Translations under genes and position numbers: made by a program | Origin: Saliniradius amylolyticus | Lineage (GTDB): Bacteria; Pseudomonadota; Gammaproteobacteria; Enterobacterales; Alteromonadaceae | Reading direction: 5' to 3' | DNA: 64,000 nt | Assembly: GCF_003143555.1 (NCBI RefSeq) | Contig: NZ_CP029347.1 | Location: 1 to 64,000, forward strand | The notes under the pieces: generated by a model | The model's input: only the letters and a program-made list of their open reading frames with translations | The model's database searches: none | What the model was told of the DNA's origin: nothing | Shown: positions 44,034 through 53,841 of the stretch, piece by piece | Numbering within the stretch: position 1 is the first letter of the stretch | Layout of the letters: each line of letters starts with the position of its first letter

Positions 44034-45424
44034 TAGCTAAAAAATCCGTGGATGTACCACTGTTTGTCCGGCGTGCGGTAGATCCAAAGCCAGCGCCCTT
44101 CGTCACTGGTGGCGATGAAGTAATCTCGGTGGATTGGGCTATGGTCCCACCATCCTGTGACGAGTCGCTCAGGACCTTGTACGATGCGAAGTTTCTTCAT
44201 CAAGGGAATGGGAGGGGAGAGTAATAAGCTGGGCCTGAGTTGTCGGGCTAAGCTGAGTTGCTGAGGGGATTTTGAGGCCGGCTGATAGGCATTACGCACC
44301 TCTGGACGGTAATCGTCTTTTAATATTGGCGTAAGCACGCCCTCGTGTCCCAGTTTACTTAAGAGTCTGGATAGCAGTATGGCGACATTGCCGCTTTGTT
44401 GGGGAGCAACCAGTGAACCGTTGTCGGCGTGATAGGGCTGGAGTTGATGACAAATAAGGTGAATGGCATAAACCGGCGCGGGGAGGTTCACTGTTTCTAG
44501 TTTCAGCTCTGTGAGCTTGAGCCAAAACTCGGCACAGCGGCTTGCTTCTGCGGCGTGGACATCCAGACAGTACGCGGGCGCGTCACGCATTAGCAGTACA
44601 TAGCGGATATGTTGACTGGTTTTATCTCTGCTTATCCAGTATTCGGTCAGTTGTTCAAGCAGCTTCTTGATGGGGCGAGCCAACCTTTTACTATTGTCAC
44701 ATTCATACAGTAGCTCTAGTTCAACCTGAAAATAGCCTGGAGGCTGATACCAATTAACCGGGTGAGGCAACCGGCCACTGAGTTGAAAGAGATAGTGCAT
44801 GAAGGCCTTATCAAAGCGTCGGGTGAGTTGATCCGGTGGAATGGTTAAGAGCGCTCCGACTGTCCGTACGCCCACTTTGATCAGTTGTGATTGGGTTTTG
44901 TGGTCACAATCCAGCCTGTCGACAGAAATTTGATTCAGTGCTTGTTGAATCCTGTCTGAACAGTTGGTGATGAGCTGGGTCTGAGCGTGAGCCAGAAGAC
45001 GCGCAGCCAGAGGGGTTTCGGCACAGGCGTAATGATAGTTCAGCCAAGCCGGTAGTGTGCCTTTCACCTTTTGCCAATAGGCCTCTAGGCCGCCATAGAT
45101 TCTCAGCATTGGACTAACTCTGAATAGCAGCCCATCAGGAGGATAAAGGCTGATATCAGACGTCACTTGGTAAAGCCGGTTAGCCAGGTGACTTAAGGCC
45201 TGTCTTGATTTCCGCCTACAGTAAGGGATGGCCTTGAGAGAGTGGCAGAGGGCGGCAGCGGTAGCCAGGCCCATGCCCGGGTACAGGCCTGCTTGCTCGG
45301 CGACTTTATTAACCTGCAATAACTGGTATTGTCTGGGGCAGATGATCGCGACGGCTAGCTCTGAGAATTGGTCGTCGCTGTTATCGAGTTGCAAGCTAGG
45401 GAAGTGCAAATACAGCCACAGCAT
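44033..45424 (-). CDS. imuB: ImuB, Y-family polymerase-like mutasome scaffold
   Basis: ImuB resembles Y-family polymerases but lacks catalytic residues; it links the beta clamp, ImuA and DnaE2. The 463-residue protein begins MLWLYLHFPSLQLD. Where active enzymes have an Asp-Glu pair it reads LLFRVSPMLRIYGG, without it. The usual helix-hairpin-helix and little-finger regions follow. It starts one base after the imuA stop and overlaps dnaE2 by one base. Confidence 0.93.
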   Translation of the reverse strand: MLWLYLHFPSLQLDNSDDQFSELAVAIICPRQYQLLQVNKVAEQAGLYPGMGLATAAALCHSLKAIPYCRRKSRQALSHLANRLYQVTSDISLYPPDGLLFRVSPMLRIYGGLEAYWQKVKGTLPAWLNYHYACAETPLAARLLAHAQTQLITNCSDRIQQALNQISVDRLDCDHKTQSQLIKVGVRTVGALLTIPPDQLTRRFDKAFMHYLFQLSGRLPHPVNWYQPPGYFQVELELLYECDNSKRLARPIKKLLEQLTEYWISRDKTSQHIRYVLLMRDAPAYCLDVHAAEASRCAEFWLKLTELKLETVNLPAPVYAIHLICHQLQPYHADNGSLVAPQQSGNVAILLSRLLSKLGHEGVLTPILKDDYRPEVRNAYQPASKSPQQLSLARQLRPSLLLSPPIPLMKKLRIVQGPERLVTGWWDHSPIHRDYFIATSDEGRWLWIYRTPDKQWYIHGFFS

Positions 45425-45425
45425 A

Positions 45426-46088
45426 TCAGCTTGCTCGCTTTAAGGTGTTAATCGTTGCGGGTAAGGTCAGCATGGGCCATGAGTCGTTTAGGTCAACGTC
45501 AAAAGGAGGCGGTGGCCATCCACCCTGAGACCGTTTTACCTCAATGGTTAAGCCCCTGGAATGGGGTGCCACCTGCAGACAGAGTCCATGACCAAGGGAG
45601 TCACTCTGGAGGGGACGCAATACGAAGATATGAGACTGACCCTCCTGTGCGGCCAGTACTAAGCGCTTGGTCTGTGCATGACTGAGGTGGGGGAGCCAGG
45701 CTATGACGCTCAGGCAGCAGCCGTTTCGTAGGCATTGCTCTGCAGCCCACAGGGCATTTTGTTGTTGTTCCGTAGGAATCACCCAGATCTTAGACAGATC
45801 AAAGTTGCTGTAATGCAAAGCATCGCTGGATAGCTGATAAGGCGGCGCAATAAATGCCAATTGTCGCTGTGTTTTCTTCAAATGCCCGGCAAGACTGGGT
45901 AGCAATAACCTCAGCTCGCCAATGCCTACAAGTGACTGTATTTCAATCAGCCGATGATGCATCACCGGCTGGGGGAGCTGCTTGTCCAAGTCGGGGAACG
46001 GTAAGGCGGCACCTTGAGGCAGATCAGGTGCCGCCGAAGCTTGCCATACCAGTCCACGTTGTTTTAGCTGAGAGACGAGCGAGTTCAT
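45426..46088 (-). CDS. imuA: ImuA, translesion synthesis-associated protein
   Basis: ImuA is a RecA-fold partner of ImuB and DnaE2. The 220-residue protein has GIGELRLLLPSLAGHL in the Walker A region but no GKT/S, so nucleotide binding of the usual kind is doubtful, as in other ImuA proteins. It is the first gene of the SOS cassette; a LexA box ends 16 bases upstream of its ATG. All three genes are packed without gaps, indicating a single regulated operon. Confidence 0.93.
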   Translation of the reverse strand: MNSLVSQLKQRGLVWQASAAPDLPQGAALPFPDLDKQLPQPVMHHRLIEIQSLVGIGELRLLLPSLAGHLKKTQRQLAFIAPPYQLSSDALHYSNFDLSKIWVIPTEQQQNALWAAEQCLRNGCCLSVIAWLPHLSHAQTKRLVLAAQEGQSHIFVLRPLQSDSLGHGLCLQVAPHSRGLTIEVKRSQGGWPPPPFDVDLNDSWPMLTLPATINTLKRAS

Positions 46089-46094
46089 ATTGCA

Positions 46095-46128
46095 CTAGAA
46101 TAACTGTATAAACGTACAGTTATTCTAG
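46095..46128. repeat. Perfect palindrome enclosing the LexA box
   Basis: Arms CTAGAATAACTGTA and TACAGTTATTCTAG are exact reverse complements (14 bases each) around a six-base centre TAAACG. The symmetry extends well beyond the usual LexA half-sites. Confidence 0.85.
46104..46119 (-). promoter_or_regulatory. LexA-binding SOS box of imuA-imuB-dnaE2
   Basis: CTGTATAAACGTACAG fits the gammaproteobacterial SOS box CTGT-N8-ACAG. It lies immediately upstream of imuA, where repression by LexA is expected; this type of cassette is known to be DNA-damage inducible. Confidence 0.9.
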
Positions 46129-46195
46129 TACAGGTTTTTGACTCTGAAAACCAGATTAATGCGGCTGTTAACTGACTGTAGAGAGCAGGCCCTAC

Positions 46196-47044
46196 TCAGG
46201 TCTTTAGTGAGCGTCGGCAAAAGATGAATGCGAGAAGGCAGCCTGAAATCAGCCCTGCGGTATGAGCGCCATTGGCCACATTGACCCACAGCAGGTCGGT
46301 GTAGCCCAGTACCAGCCAGATTAGCATAAAGCCCACAAGGGGCTTGTCGAGTGACAGGCCCAGCTGGGGCCTAAGCCAGCCGCACCACCAGACAAATCCC
46401 ATCAGGCCGTATACCACGCCGGAGAGACCACCAAAGTTGGCACCGGAAAGCAGGTATTGCACATAATTGGATATGAAAGCAGTCAGTACCAGCACCAGGA
46501 GTAGCACGGGGCGGCCCAATATCCGTTCGACTCGTTGACCCAGCAGGCCCCACCAGAACAGGTTAAAGATCAGGTGGGTCGGTGAGAAATGCAGCAATAT
46601 GGGTGAGCCCAGGCGCCATAGTTCACCGTTTTCAAGCACCGCAGAGATTGGCTGAAAGTGAAGGTGCTGCAATAGCACCGTCATACCCACCAAATGAGCC
46701 TGCAGAAACACCAGCAGCACGCTGGCCAGTATCAGCCATGTTAGGGGCGCACGCCAGAAAGCAGCCTTGAGGTTGATGCCGAGCCAGGCCTGGCTGCCCG
46801 TATCGATACCCGTACCCAGCCGCCATGCAGCCTGTTGGAATTTGGCCTGATGGGGGTTATGCAGGAAATCATCGAGAATATGCCGCGCGCGGTTACCATC
46901 GGTGGCGTCGGCTAAAATAATCTGGTGTGAGTACTCACTTTCATCATCACACTCGACATGGCAGCCAATATTCTGACTGCGAAGATAATCCATCAGTACC
47001 CGGGCGTGAGACTCGGTCTTAAAGCCAGCAAGGATGTTAGTCAT
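46196..47044 (-). CDS. glpG: Rhomboid intramembrane serine protease GlpG
   Basis: GlpG cleaves transmembrane segments of substrate proteins within the inner membrane. From the ATG at 47044 the protein has 282 residues, close to E. coli GlpG (276). An N-terminal cytoplasmic domain ([20 protein letters not shown]) precedes six membrane segments. The catalytic Ser is in [11 protein letters not shown] and the His in [13 protein letters not shown]. Its start overlaps the end of glpE by 8 bases. Confidence 0.95.
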   Translation of the reverse strand: MTNILAGFKTESHARVLMDYLRSQNIGCHVECDDESEYSHQIILADATDGNRARHILDDFLHNPHQAKFQQAAWRLGTGIDTGSQAWLGINLKAAFWRAPLTWLILASVLLVFLQAHLVGMTVLLQHLHFQPISAVLENGELWRLGSPILLHFSPTHLIFNLFWWGLLGQRVERILGRPVLLLVLVLTAFISNYVQYLLSGANFGGLSGVVYGLMGFVWWCGWLRPQLGLSLDKPLVGFMLIWLVLGYTDLLWVNVANGAHTAGLISGCLLAFIFCRRSLKT

Positions 47045-47357
47045 CGGCCGACACAAAAGGAAACGCCAGACGCCAGCCCTCAAAGCCCCCATCGAGGCTG
47101 TAAACCTCTTTAAGCCCTTGTTGGCTGAGATACTCCGCTGCTTGTTGGCTGCTAATGCCATGATAGCAGCATACGATGACCGGTTGCTCAGGGGGCTGCC
47201 CGGCTAAAAAGCGGGCGACGGTGTCGTTGGTAAGATGCACCGCCCCTTCGATATGCCCTTGAGAGAATGACTGGGGATCGCGAATATCCACCAATACCGC
47301 TTCGCCCGCTGTGAGCTTCGGCTGGGCATCCGCCGCCGAGATGTGTTTAAAGGTCAT
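47037..47357 (-). CDS. glpE: Thiosulfate sulfurtransferase GlpE
   Basis: GlpE is a single-domain rhodanese that transfers sulfane sulfur from thiosulfate to cyanide or other thiophiles. It has 106 residues. The active-site loop reads [14 protein letters not shown], as in E. coli GlpE. It is followed by glpG with an 8-base overlap and preceded by tdh with a 3-base gap, so the four genes kbl-tdh-glpE-glpG form one unit. No glpD or glpR is nearby, unlike E. coli. Confidence 0.94.
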   Translation of the reverse strand: MTFKHISAADAQPKLTAGEAVLVDIRDPQSFSQGHIEGAVHLTNDTVARFLAGQPPEQPVIVCCYHGISSQQAAEYLSQQGLKEVYSLDGGFEGWRLAFPFVSADD

Positions 47358-47360
47358 GGG

Positions 47361-48386
47361 CTAGTCCCAGTTCAAAATAACTTTACCGGACTGGCCGGAG
47401 TTCATGACATCGAAACCTTGCTGGAAGTCATCCACCTTAAACTGGTGTGTAATCACCGGCGACAGGTCCAGACCGCCCTGAATCAGGCTGGCCATCTTAT
47501 ACCAGGTTTCGAACATTTCCCGACCATAGATACCCTTAATCACAAGACCTTTAAAGATCACCTGATTCCAGTCAATGGCGGTGTCTTCTGAGGGAATGCC
47601 GAGCATAGCGACCTTGCCGCCATGATTCATTTTGTCCAGCATGTCGCGAAATGCCATAGGCACACCGGACATTTCGAGCCCGACGTCGAAGCCTTCGCTC
47701 ATGCCCAGCTCCTCCATGACATCGTCCAGAGACTCGGTGCTTACATTCACCGCCCGGGTTGCGCCCATCTGTCGGGCCAGGTCCAGTCGGTAGTCATTAA
47801 TATCCGTAATCACCACATGGCGAGCCCCCACATGGCGAGCCACGGCAGCGGCCATAATGCCAATGGGCCCGGCGCCGGTAATCAATACATCTTCACCGAC
47901 AAGATCAAAGGACAAGGCGGTATGTACTGCGTTGCCAAAGGGATCGAAAATGGAGGCCAGTTCATCGCTGATGTTGTCGGGAATCTTAAACGCGTTGAAC
48001 GCCGGGATGACCAAATACTCGGCAAAGGCTCCGGAGCGATTAACGCCCACGCCATAGGTGTTGCGACAGAGATGGCGTCTGCCAGCACGGCAGTTGCGGC
48101 AGTGACCACAGGTGATATGGCCTTCACCGGATACCCGATCTCCTATCTCAAAGCCCCTTACTTCCTGACCCATGTCGACGACCTCGCCGACATACTCGTG
48201 GCCCACCACCATGGGTACCGGGATGGTCTTTTGTGACCACTCATCCCAATTGTAGATGTGCATATCAGTACCACAGATGGCGGTCTTACGGATCTTGATG
48301 AGCAGATCGTTGTGGCCCATCTCCGGCTTCGGCTCTTCGGTAAGCCAGATGCCTTTTTCGCTATGCTGTTTCGAAAGTGCCTTCAT
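47361..48386 (-). CDS. tdh: L-threonine 3-dehydrogenase
   Basis: Tdh oxidises threonine to 2-amino-3-ketobutyrate with NAD+. The 341-residue zinc-dependent alcohol-dehydrogenase-fold protein is the same length as E. coli Tdh. It has the catalytic zinc region [13 protein letters not shown], the four-Cys structural zinc site [15 protein letters not shown] and the NAD loop [13 protein letters not shown]. It overlaps kbl by four bases. Confidence 0.97.
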   Translation of the reverse strand: MKALSKQHSEKGIWLTEEPKPEMGHNDLLIKIRKTAICGTDMHIYNWDEWSQKTIPVPMVVGHEYVGEVVDMGQEVRGFEIGDRVSGEGHITCGHCRNCRAGRRHLCRNTYGVGVNRSGAFAEYLVIPAFNAFKIPDNISDELASIFDPFGNAVHTALSFDLVGEDVLITGAGPIGIMAAAVARHVGARHVVITDINDYRLDLARQMGATRAVNVSTESLDDVMEELGMSEGFDVGLEMSGVPMAFRDMLDKMNHGGKVAMLGIPSEDTAIDWNQVIFKGLVIKGIYGREMFETWYKMASLIQGGLDLSPVITHQFKVDDFQQGFDVMNSGQSGKVILNWD

Positions 48387-49579
48387 GAAATCACCCCCAA
48401 CTCTTTGCCAACTTCGATAAAGGCGTCAATGGCCTTATCCAGCTGCTCTTTGCTGTGTGCCGCCGACATTTGGGTGCGGATACGGGCCTGGCCCTTAGGC
48501 ACAACAGGGAAGGAGAAGCCGATCACATAGATGCCACGCTCCAGCATTTTGTCGGCCATCTGGCTGGCCAGCTTAGCATCGCCCAGCATGACCGGGATGA
48601 TGGCATGGTTTGCGCCGGCTAACTCGAAGCCCGCTTCAGTCATTCGCTGACGGAAATATTGGCTGTTGTCGTTAAGCTTCTGACGCAGGTCGTCGTGCTG
48701 CTCCAGCATATCCAGGACTTTAATGGAGGCGGAGACAATGGCCGGCGCCAGTGAGTTGGAGAACAGATAAGGCCGTGAGCGCTGACGAAGGATGTCGATG
48801 ACTTCCTTGCGTGCCGAGGTAAAGCCGCCGGATGCGCCGCCCAACGCTTTACCTAAGGTACCGGTGATAATATCCACCCGGCCCATCACATCGCAGTGCT
48901 CGTGACTACCGCGGCCTTCTTCGCCCACAAAACCCACGGCGTGAGAGTCGTCTACCATGACCAGGGCATCGTATTTCTCAGCCAGGTCACAGACGCCGTT
49001 TAGATTGGCGATGACACCGTCCATGGAGAAGACCCCGTCGGTGGCAATGAGCTTAAATCGGGCCCCGTCTTTTTGAGCTTGCTGCAGTTGTTCTTCCAGA
49101 GCCGCCATGTCGTTGTTGGCGTAGCGATAGCGCTTAGCTTTACACAAGCGTACGCCATCAATAATGCTGGCGTGATTCAGTGCATCGGAGATGATGGCGT
49201 CTTCCGGACCCAACAGGGTTTCAAAGAGCCCCGCGTTGGCGTCGAAGCAGGAGGAATACAGGATGGTATCTTCCATGCCCAAAAAGTCACTTAGCTTGCG
49301 CTCTAAGAGTTTATGATTGTCCTGGGTACCACAGATAAAACGCACCGAAGCCATACCGAAGCCATGGGTGTCTAGCCCTTCTTTGGCGGCTTGGATTAGT
49401 TCGGGGTGATTGGCCAGTCCCAGGTAGTTATTGGCGCAGAAATTCAGTACATGCTCGCCATTTTTGACTTCAATATCAGCCTGTTGCTGTGAGGTGATCA
49501 CGCGCTCGGCCTTGTACAGCCCTTGTTCACGGATGTCGTCCAGCTCATGTTGGAGATGGGTAAAAAAGCCCTTGTTCAT
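48383..49579 (-). CDS. kbl: Glycine C-acetyltransferase (2-amino-3-ketobutyrate CoA ligase)
   Basis: Kbl splits 2-amino-3-ketobutyrate with CoA to glycine and acetyl-CoA, completing threonine breakdown with Tdh. The 398-residue PLP enzyme has [16 protein letters not shown] and the PLP lysine in [15 protein letters not shown]. It is the first gene of kbl-tdh-glpE-glpG. The 5' leader contains a pair of 10-base inverted arms. Confidence 0.97.
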   Translation of the reverse strand: MNKGFFTHLQHELDDIREQGLYKAERVITSQQQADIEVKNGEHVLNFCANNYLGLANHPELIQAAKEGLDTHGFGMASVRFICGTQDNHKLLERKLSDFLGMEDTILYSSCFDANAGLFETLLGPEDAIISDALNHASIIDGVRLCKAKRYRYANNDMAALEEQLQQAQKDGARFKLIATDGVFSMDGVIANLNGVCDLAEKYDALVMVDDSHAVGFVGEEGRGSHEHCDVMGRVDIITGTLGKALGGASGGFTSARKEVIDILRQRSRPYLFSNSLAPAIVSASIKVLDMLEQHDDLRQKLNDNSQYFRQRMTEAGFELAGANHAIIPVMLGDAKLASQMADKMLERGIYVIGFSFPVVPKGQARIRTQMSAAHSKEQLDKAIDAFIEVGKELGVIS

Positions 49580-49604
49580 AATGTTTCTCCGCTAGAACAG
49601 GCGG

Positions 49605-49673
49605 GGCCTGCTCTTAGTATTCTGTCGTTTAACGGTTATTTTAACGCGTATCGGCGTGCTTGTAGAGCAGGCC
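49605..49673. repeat. Long-range inverted repeat in the kbl leader
   Basis: GGCCTGCTCT (49605-49614) and AGAGCAGGCC (49664-49673) are perfect 10-bp arms separated by 49 AT-rich bases. They lie between the divergent kbl and waaA starts and could form a leader structure or a pair of protein-binding sites. Confidence 0.6.
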
Positions 49674-49733
49674 GCATGAATCGGCGTACAGCTTTTGTGG
49701 CAGGGGCGGGCCTGAGATTTTATTCTCGGGCTT

Positions 49734-49742
49734 TGCTATGAT
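49734..49742 (+). promoter_or_regulatory. Extended -10 promoter element for waaA
   Basis: TGCTATGAT fits TGnTATnAT. It lies 26 bases before the chosen waaA ATG; no strong -35 is seen, as is common with extended -10 promoters. Confidence 0.55.
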
Positions 49743-49768
49743 GCCGCCGAAACCGATACGGGGTGCCT

Positions 49769-51061
49769 ATGGTGTCAACTTCTCTATACAAGTTAAGTGT
49801 AAAGCAGCACTTGGCCCTGCTGGGCTATTCGGCGTTGGTGTGGAGTTTGTTGCCGGTGCTTTTTATTCGCCAGTTGCTAAAAGGCGTTCGAAAAGATCCC
49901 AAGTGGGCTCAACGGTTTGGCGTGCTGCCCGATAAGCTGCCCACCGGAGGCTGGCTAATACATTGTGTTTCCGTCGGGGAGGTAACAGCCGCGGCGGGAC
50001 TGATTAAAGCCATCTTAAAACGCCAACCTGAGCTACCCATCGTGATCACCACCACCACGGATACCGGCGCTGAACAGGTTAATAGCCTGCTGGGTGATAG
50101 GGTACGTCATTGCTATCTGCCCTATGATACGGGCTGGGCCATGAACCGCTTGTTGCGCCGACTGGCCCCTAAGCGGGTGGTCATTATGGAAGTGGAGCTC
50201 TGGCCCAATATGATGCGCCAGTGCGGCCTGCGTCAGATACCGGTCTACTTGGTGAATGCCCGAATGACCGAGCGCTCGGCGGCACGATACCAATCCTTCG
50301 GGGCGCTGTTTCAGCCCATGCTTCAAGGCTTAAGCCGTATCTGTGCACAAGGCGAGCGAGACGCTATCCAATACCGCAACCTGGGAGCGAGCGAGGACCA
50401 GCTAGTGGATACCGGCAATATGAAATTTGATATTGCCATTCCTCACCAGGCTAAGGAGCAACGCGCCGATCTGCGTCGGCGGTGGGCTATTGAGAACCGG
50501 CTGGTGATTATCGGCGGCAGTACCCATGATCCTGAGGAGATGACGTTGCTGAGAACCTATCGGGCGCTGAGAAAAAACTGGCCTCAGCTGTTACTGGTGT
50601 TGGTGCCGCGGCATCCTCAGCGATTTGATAGCGTGGCCGACCTTTGTGAGAAGCAGGGGGTGAACCTCATTCGACTGAGTCAGAACACCCCTTGCACCTC
50701 AGAGACCGAAGTATTGCTGGCCGATCAGATGGGTAAACTGAACCAGCTCTACCTGCTGGCCGACCTGGCTTTTGTGGGAGGGAGTCTTGCTGATAGGGGC
50801 GGGCATAACGCCCTCGAGCCCGCCGCTTGTGGCCTGCCTATTATCATGGGGCCGAACCAATACAATAATCCGATGATTTGTCAGGCGCTGGAAGATGTGG
50901 GGGCTCTCTGCAGCGTAGAAGACGCCGCTGAGCTTCAACGGCAGATCCGAGACTGCCTGCTCAACCCAAACTTGCGACAGCAATCCGGTAGGGCCGGTTT
51001 GCGGGCCATTGAGCGTAATAGTGGCGCGATTGAAAAGACTCTAGCCGTCCTGTTCGGCTAG
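49769..51061 (+). CDS. waaA: Kdo transferase (lipid IVA 3-deoxy-D-manno-octulosonic acid transferase)
   Basis: WaaA (KdtA) transfers Kdo from CMP-Kdo to lipid A precursor on the inner face of the cytoplasmic membrane. The protein has about 430 residues, with an N-terminal membrane anchor (LALLGYSALVWSLLPVLFI). GT30-family motifs include HCVSVGEVTAAAGLI, TTTDTGAEQV, MEVELWPNM and VGGSLADRGGHNALEPAA. GGGG precedes the ATG at 49769; a GTG two codons upstream is possible. Its last 21 bases overlap the convergent GT9 gene. Confidence 0.96.
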   Translation: MVSTSLYKLSVKQHLALLGYSALVWSLLPVLFIRQLLKGVRKDPKWAQRFGVLPDKLPTGGWLIHCVSVGEVTAAAGLIKAILKRQPELPIVITTTTDTGAEQVNSLLGDRVRHCYLPYDTGWAMNRLLRRLAPKRVVIMEVELWPNMMRQCGLRQIPVYLVNARMTERSAARYQSFGALFQPMLQGLSRICAQGERDAIQYRNLGASEDQLVDTGNMKFDIAIPHQAKEQRADLRRRWAIENRLVIIGGSTHDPEEMTLLRTYRALRKNWPQLLLVLVPRHPQRFDSVADLCEKQGVNLIRLSQNTPCTSETEVLLADQMGKLNQLYLLADLAFVGGSLADRGGHNALEPAACGLPIIMGPNQYNNPMICQALEDVGALCSVEDAAELQRQIRDCLLNPNLRQQSGRAGLRAIERNSGAIEKTLAVLFG

Positions 51062-52075
51062 CCAGTCGTCAATCCTGGCTTCCACGGCTTTTACTGAAAT
51101 CCGCGTCATTAAATTTTCACCCTTGGCTCGCGCTCCCCAAGGCAGCTCTGTCCAGGGTTTACCTCGTTGCTCTTTAATCACTTCATCATATACCGACACG
51201 ACTCTGTGCTGATCCCGGTAAGGGCCTGTACGTCTGGGATTACTGTGGGCATAGAGGCCGATAACTGGGGTGTTAATGCTGGTGGCCATATGAGCAGGGC
51301 CTGTGTCAGGGGCGATCACTAAATCCGCTTCGCCGATCAAAGCCATCAACTGCGCCAGAGAGGTTTGGCCTACGTAATCGGCGCTAATATGGTCTGTATG
51401 GCGTTGAATTTTCGCGGCGAGCGCCCGGTCCATATCGGCAGGACCGCCGCACAGAACGGTCTTAATGCCTCTTTGATTCAGGGCATCGGCTACTTGGGCA
51501 TACCGTTCGGGCAGCCAGTTACGTTCGGCTTTACTGGCGGCCGGGCTGATAATGGCGAATTTACCGAGCTGGTTTCTTTCAGACTTGGCCCAACGAGTGG
51601 CTTCTTCCGGGATGGGGATTTGCCAGTCGGGCGCTTGCGGACGGGGCAGACCCAAGGCATCCCCAAAGGCCATAAAGCCATCCAATACATGGGCGTGGGT
51701 TTGTGGGTCAATGCGATTATTGGTAAACAGCCAATGCAGCTCTTTGCTGCGCTGCCAGTCAAAGCCAATGCGTTTGTCAGCCCTAACGGCGCGTGAGATT
51801 AAGTTAGCGCGTAAGGCCACCTGCATCATTAACAGAGCGTCAAAACGCTCGCCTTTAAGGGTTGCTTTGAGTTCCTCGTAAGCGGCCTTGCCACGGCTCT
51901 TGTCGAAAATGATAAAGCGCACACCGGAGAGGTGCTGAACCAGCTGGTATTCAATCTTTCCGATAATCCAGGTTAGCTCGGTGTCTGGCCAATAGCTACG
52001 AATGCGATTAACCAGGGTCACGGCATGACAGACATCCCCAATGGCTGACAGGCGGAGTAAGCACAGCTTTTTCAT
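51041..52075 (-). CDS. GT9 family glycosyltransferase (heptosyltransferase I-like)
   Basis: The 344-residue GT9 protein has the N-terminal MKKLCLLRLSAIGDVCHAV and the C-terminal ADLVIAPDTGPAHMATSINTPVIGLYAHSNPRRTGPY typical of LPS heptosyltransferases. It probably adds heptose to the inner core, but the acceptor cannot be read from sequence. It lies between waaA and kdkA, both of which act on Kdo-lipid A. It overlaps waaA by 21 bases at the 3' ends. Confidence 0.9.
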   Translation of the reverse strand: MKKLCLLRLSAIGDVCHAVTLVNRIRSYWPDTELTWIIGKIEYQLVQHLSGVRFIIFDKSRGKAAYEELKATLKGERFDALLMMQVALRANLISRAVRADKRIGFDWQRSKELHWLFTNNRIDPQTHAHVLDGFMAFGDALGLPRPQAPDWQIPIPEEATRWAKSERNQLGKFAIISPAASKAERNWLPERYAQVADALNQRGIKTVLCGGPADMDRALAAKIQRHTDHISADYVGQTSLAQLMALIGEADLVIAPDTGPAHMATSINTPVIGLYAHSNPRRTGPYRDQHRVVSVYDEVIKEQRGKPWTELPWGARAKGENLMTRISVKAVEARIDDWLAEQDG

Positions 52076-52150
52076 CGTTATCCGGGCTTCCTTACTGCAT
52101 TTGCGGCGGTTTTAATTACAATGGGCAATTTACCACAGAACATCGTCACC

Positions 52151-52864
52151 ATGACCCGAATTTGCACCCAGACAGCTAAGCCCCATTATTTTTTGTTCGA
52201 CAGGGAGCAAATCGATAGTATGTCGGCGCAGCTGTTCACGCCTGATTTCTGGCGTGAACGAGGCAAACTGAAGGGGCAGGCCAGCGGGCGGGGCACCACG
52301 GTGTTTGTGCAGGCTAAAGAGCACACTCGTTGGGCTCTGCGTCATTTTCACCGTGGTGGTATGGTGGGTAAGCTACTGACCGACCAATACCTCTTTACCG
52401 GCCTTGAGCGCAGCCGGCCCTGGCGCGAGTTTTATTTGTTGTATCAGCTTCGTAAACAAGGTTTGAATGTACCCAAGCCGGTGGCAGCGCATGTCGAAAA
52501 GCGAGGGCTTACTTACTGTGCGGATCTTATTACAGAATTGATTCCCAAGTGCCAGGATTTACATCAGATACTCTCTCAGCGGCCGTTAACCGGTGAAGAG
52601 TGGCAGCGCGTCGGCGCAGCCATTGCCACACTGCATCGCCATCAGGTGTATCACCACGATCTGAATATCCGCAATATTATGATGGATCAGGATGGTCAGG
52701 TCTGGATTATCGACTTCGACCGTTGCTATATCAGGTCGGGGGAGCAGTGGAAGCAGGAGCCCATCAACAGGCTTAAGCGTTCTTTGCAAAAAGCCAGCAC
52801 AGGAGAACACGGTTTTAACTGGGGCTCCACGGACTGGGAGCTGTTACAGGAAGGCTTGGACTAG
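52151..52864 (+). CDS. kdkA: 3-deoxy-D-manno-octulosonic acid kinase KdkA
   Basis: KdkA phosphorylates Kdo of the LPS inner core; in Haemophilus and Vibrio types a single phosphorylated Kdo is typical. The protein kinase-like fold shows GRGTTVFVQ, ALRHFHRGGMVGKLL, the catalytic loop YHHDLNIRNIMMD and metal-binding IIDFDRCY. I prefer the ATG at 52151 (237 residues): it aligns best with the family, and a TACAAT -10-like element overlaps the earlier ATG at 52121. That longer start remains possible. Confidence 0.9.
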   Translation: MTRICTQTAKPHYFLFDREQIDSMSAQLFTPDFWRERGKLKGQASGRGTTVFVQAKEHTRWALRHFHRGGMVGKLLTDQYLFTGLERSRPWREFYLLYQLRKQGLNVPKPVAAHVEKRGLTYCADLITELIPKCQDLHQILSQRPLTGEEWQRVGAAIATLHRHQVYHHDLNIRNIMMDQDGQVWIIDFDRCYIRSGEQWKQEPINRLKRSLQKASTGEHGFNWGSTDWELLQEGLD

Positions 52865-52868
52865 ATGC

Positions 52869-53654
52869 TCAGATACTCCTATCTTTCGTGCGCTGACGAT
52901 AGTTCATTTCAAGCAGCTTGGCTTCTTTGAGAAAGGCATACATGGCTTCTATGGTTGCATGCACAAAACCGCGGGCGCCGGAGGCGAACATCTTCTTAAA
53001 CACATAGGCTTTGATAAAGGTGAGCGGAAATATGACCGCCAGCTTGAGTATCGACCCCCGCTTGCCTTTATCGTATTTGTCCTTCGCCTTTAGCAGGGAA
53101 TACTGGTTCTGCTTATCCATAAGGCCGTGCGTGCTGTCATAGCCATAGTGCTTTACCAAGTTGGGCATGGGTTTCTCATTAACCACATTCTTTGGTACAA
53201 CGTTTTCATGCACCCGTCGATCGTCAGGGTACGAGACAGCCGACTTATGAAAACAGCGGACTATGGAGCGTTTGGCAGACATCGACGCCATTGGCTCGCC
53301 CCAGAACAAGTCTTCAAAATACAGTCTTATTACCGTATTGGATTGAGCCTGTGCGCCAATGAGCTTTTGCAATTGTTCGTAAGTCCCCTCTGGCAGGACT
53401 TCGTCGCCATCCACGTTGAGGACCCAGTCATGTTGGCAGCACGTCATCGCGTATTGCTTTTGTTTGGCGAAACCAGGCCAGTCACGCTCAATGACTCTGG
53501 CCCCCTTCTCCCGGGCTATAGACCTTGTTTGGTCTGTGCTGCCTGAATCTACCACTACGACTTCGTCAAACTTGCTCAGTGAATCCAGCACTTCTGCTAA
53601 ATGGGCTTGTTCATTTTTGGTAATAATAAAGGCGCTGATCGGCGTGGTGCTCAT
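52869..53654 (-). CDS. GT2 family glycosyltransferase (WaaE/LgtF-like)
   Basis: The 261-residue GT-A enzyme opens ISAFIITKNEQAHLAEVLDS, with VVVVDSGSTDQT and the metal-binding-type LNVDGDEVLPE near residue 80. It resembles the WaaE/LgtF beta-1,4-glucosyltransferases that add glucose to inner-core heptose. Sugar and linkage are inferred from family and context. It converges on kdkA with a 4-base gap between stops. Confidence 0.88.
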   Translation of the reverse strand: MSTTPISAFIITKNEQAHLAEVLDSLSKFDEVVVVDSGSTDQTRSIAREKGARVIERDWPGFAKQKQYAMTCCQHDWVLNVDGDEVLPEGTYEQLQKLIGAQAQSNTVIRLYFEDLFWGEPMASMSAKRSIVRCFHKSAVSYPDDRRVHENVVPKNVVNEKPMPNLVKHYGYDSTHGLMDKQNQYSLLKAKDKYDKGKRGSILKLAVIFPLTFIKAYVFKKMFASGARGFVHATIEAMYAFLKEAKLLEMNYRQRTKDRSI

Positions 53655-53841
53655 GTGCTGTCCTGGTAGCCATTTAATAGTTGTGGTCGATAGATGTTAA
53701 CCGGCTTTTTACCGAGCCTAGACGTGTCAAAAAACAATGTGGGCTTATTCCAATGTGCTAAAGACCACAGTTTGATAGTATATCGTCACGCTATTTAGCA
53801 GGCTACCACTTGCCAGAACCTGTGCTCAACAGTCATTGAAC

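Noticed and set aside
49580-49768. Riboswitch upstream of kbl-tdh
   Set aside because: No motif of the glycine or other known riboswitch is seen; only one long-range inverted repeat is present.
52121-52150. Ten-residue N-terminal extension of KdkA
   Set aside because: The extension is not needed to match the family, and a -10-like TACAAT overlaps the earlier ATG; kept only as an alternative start.
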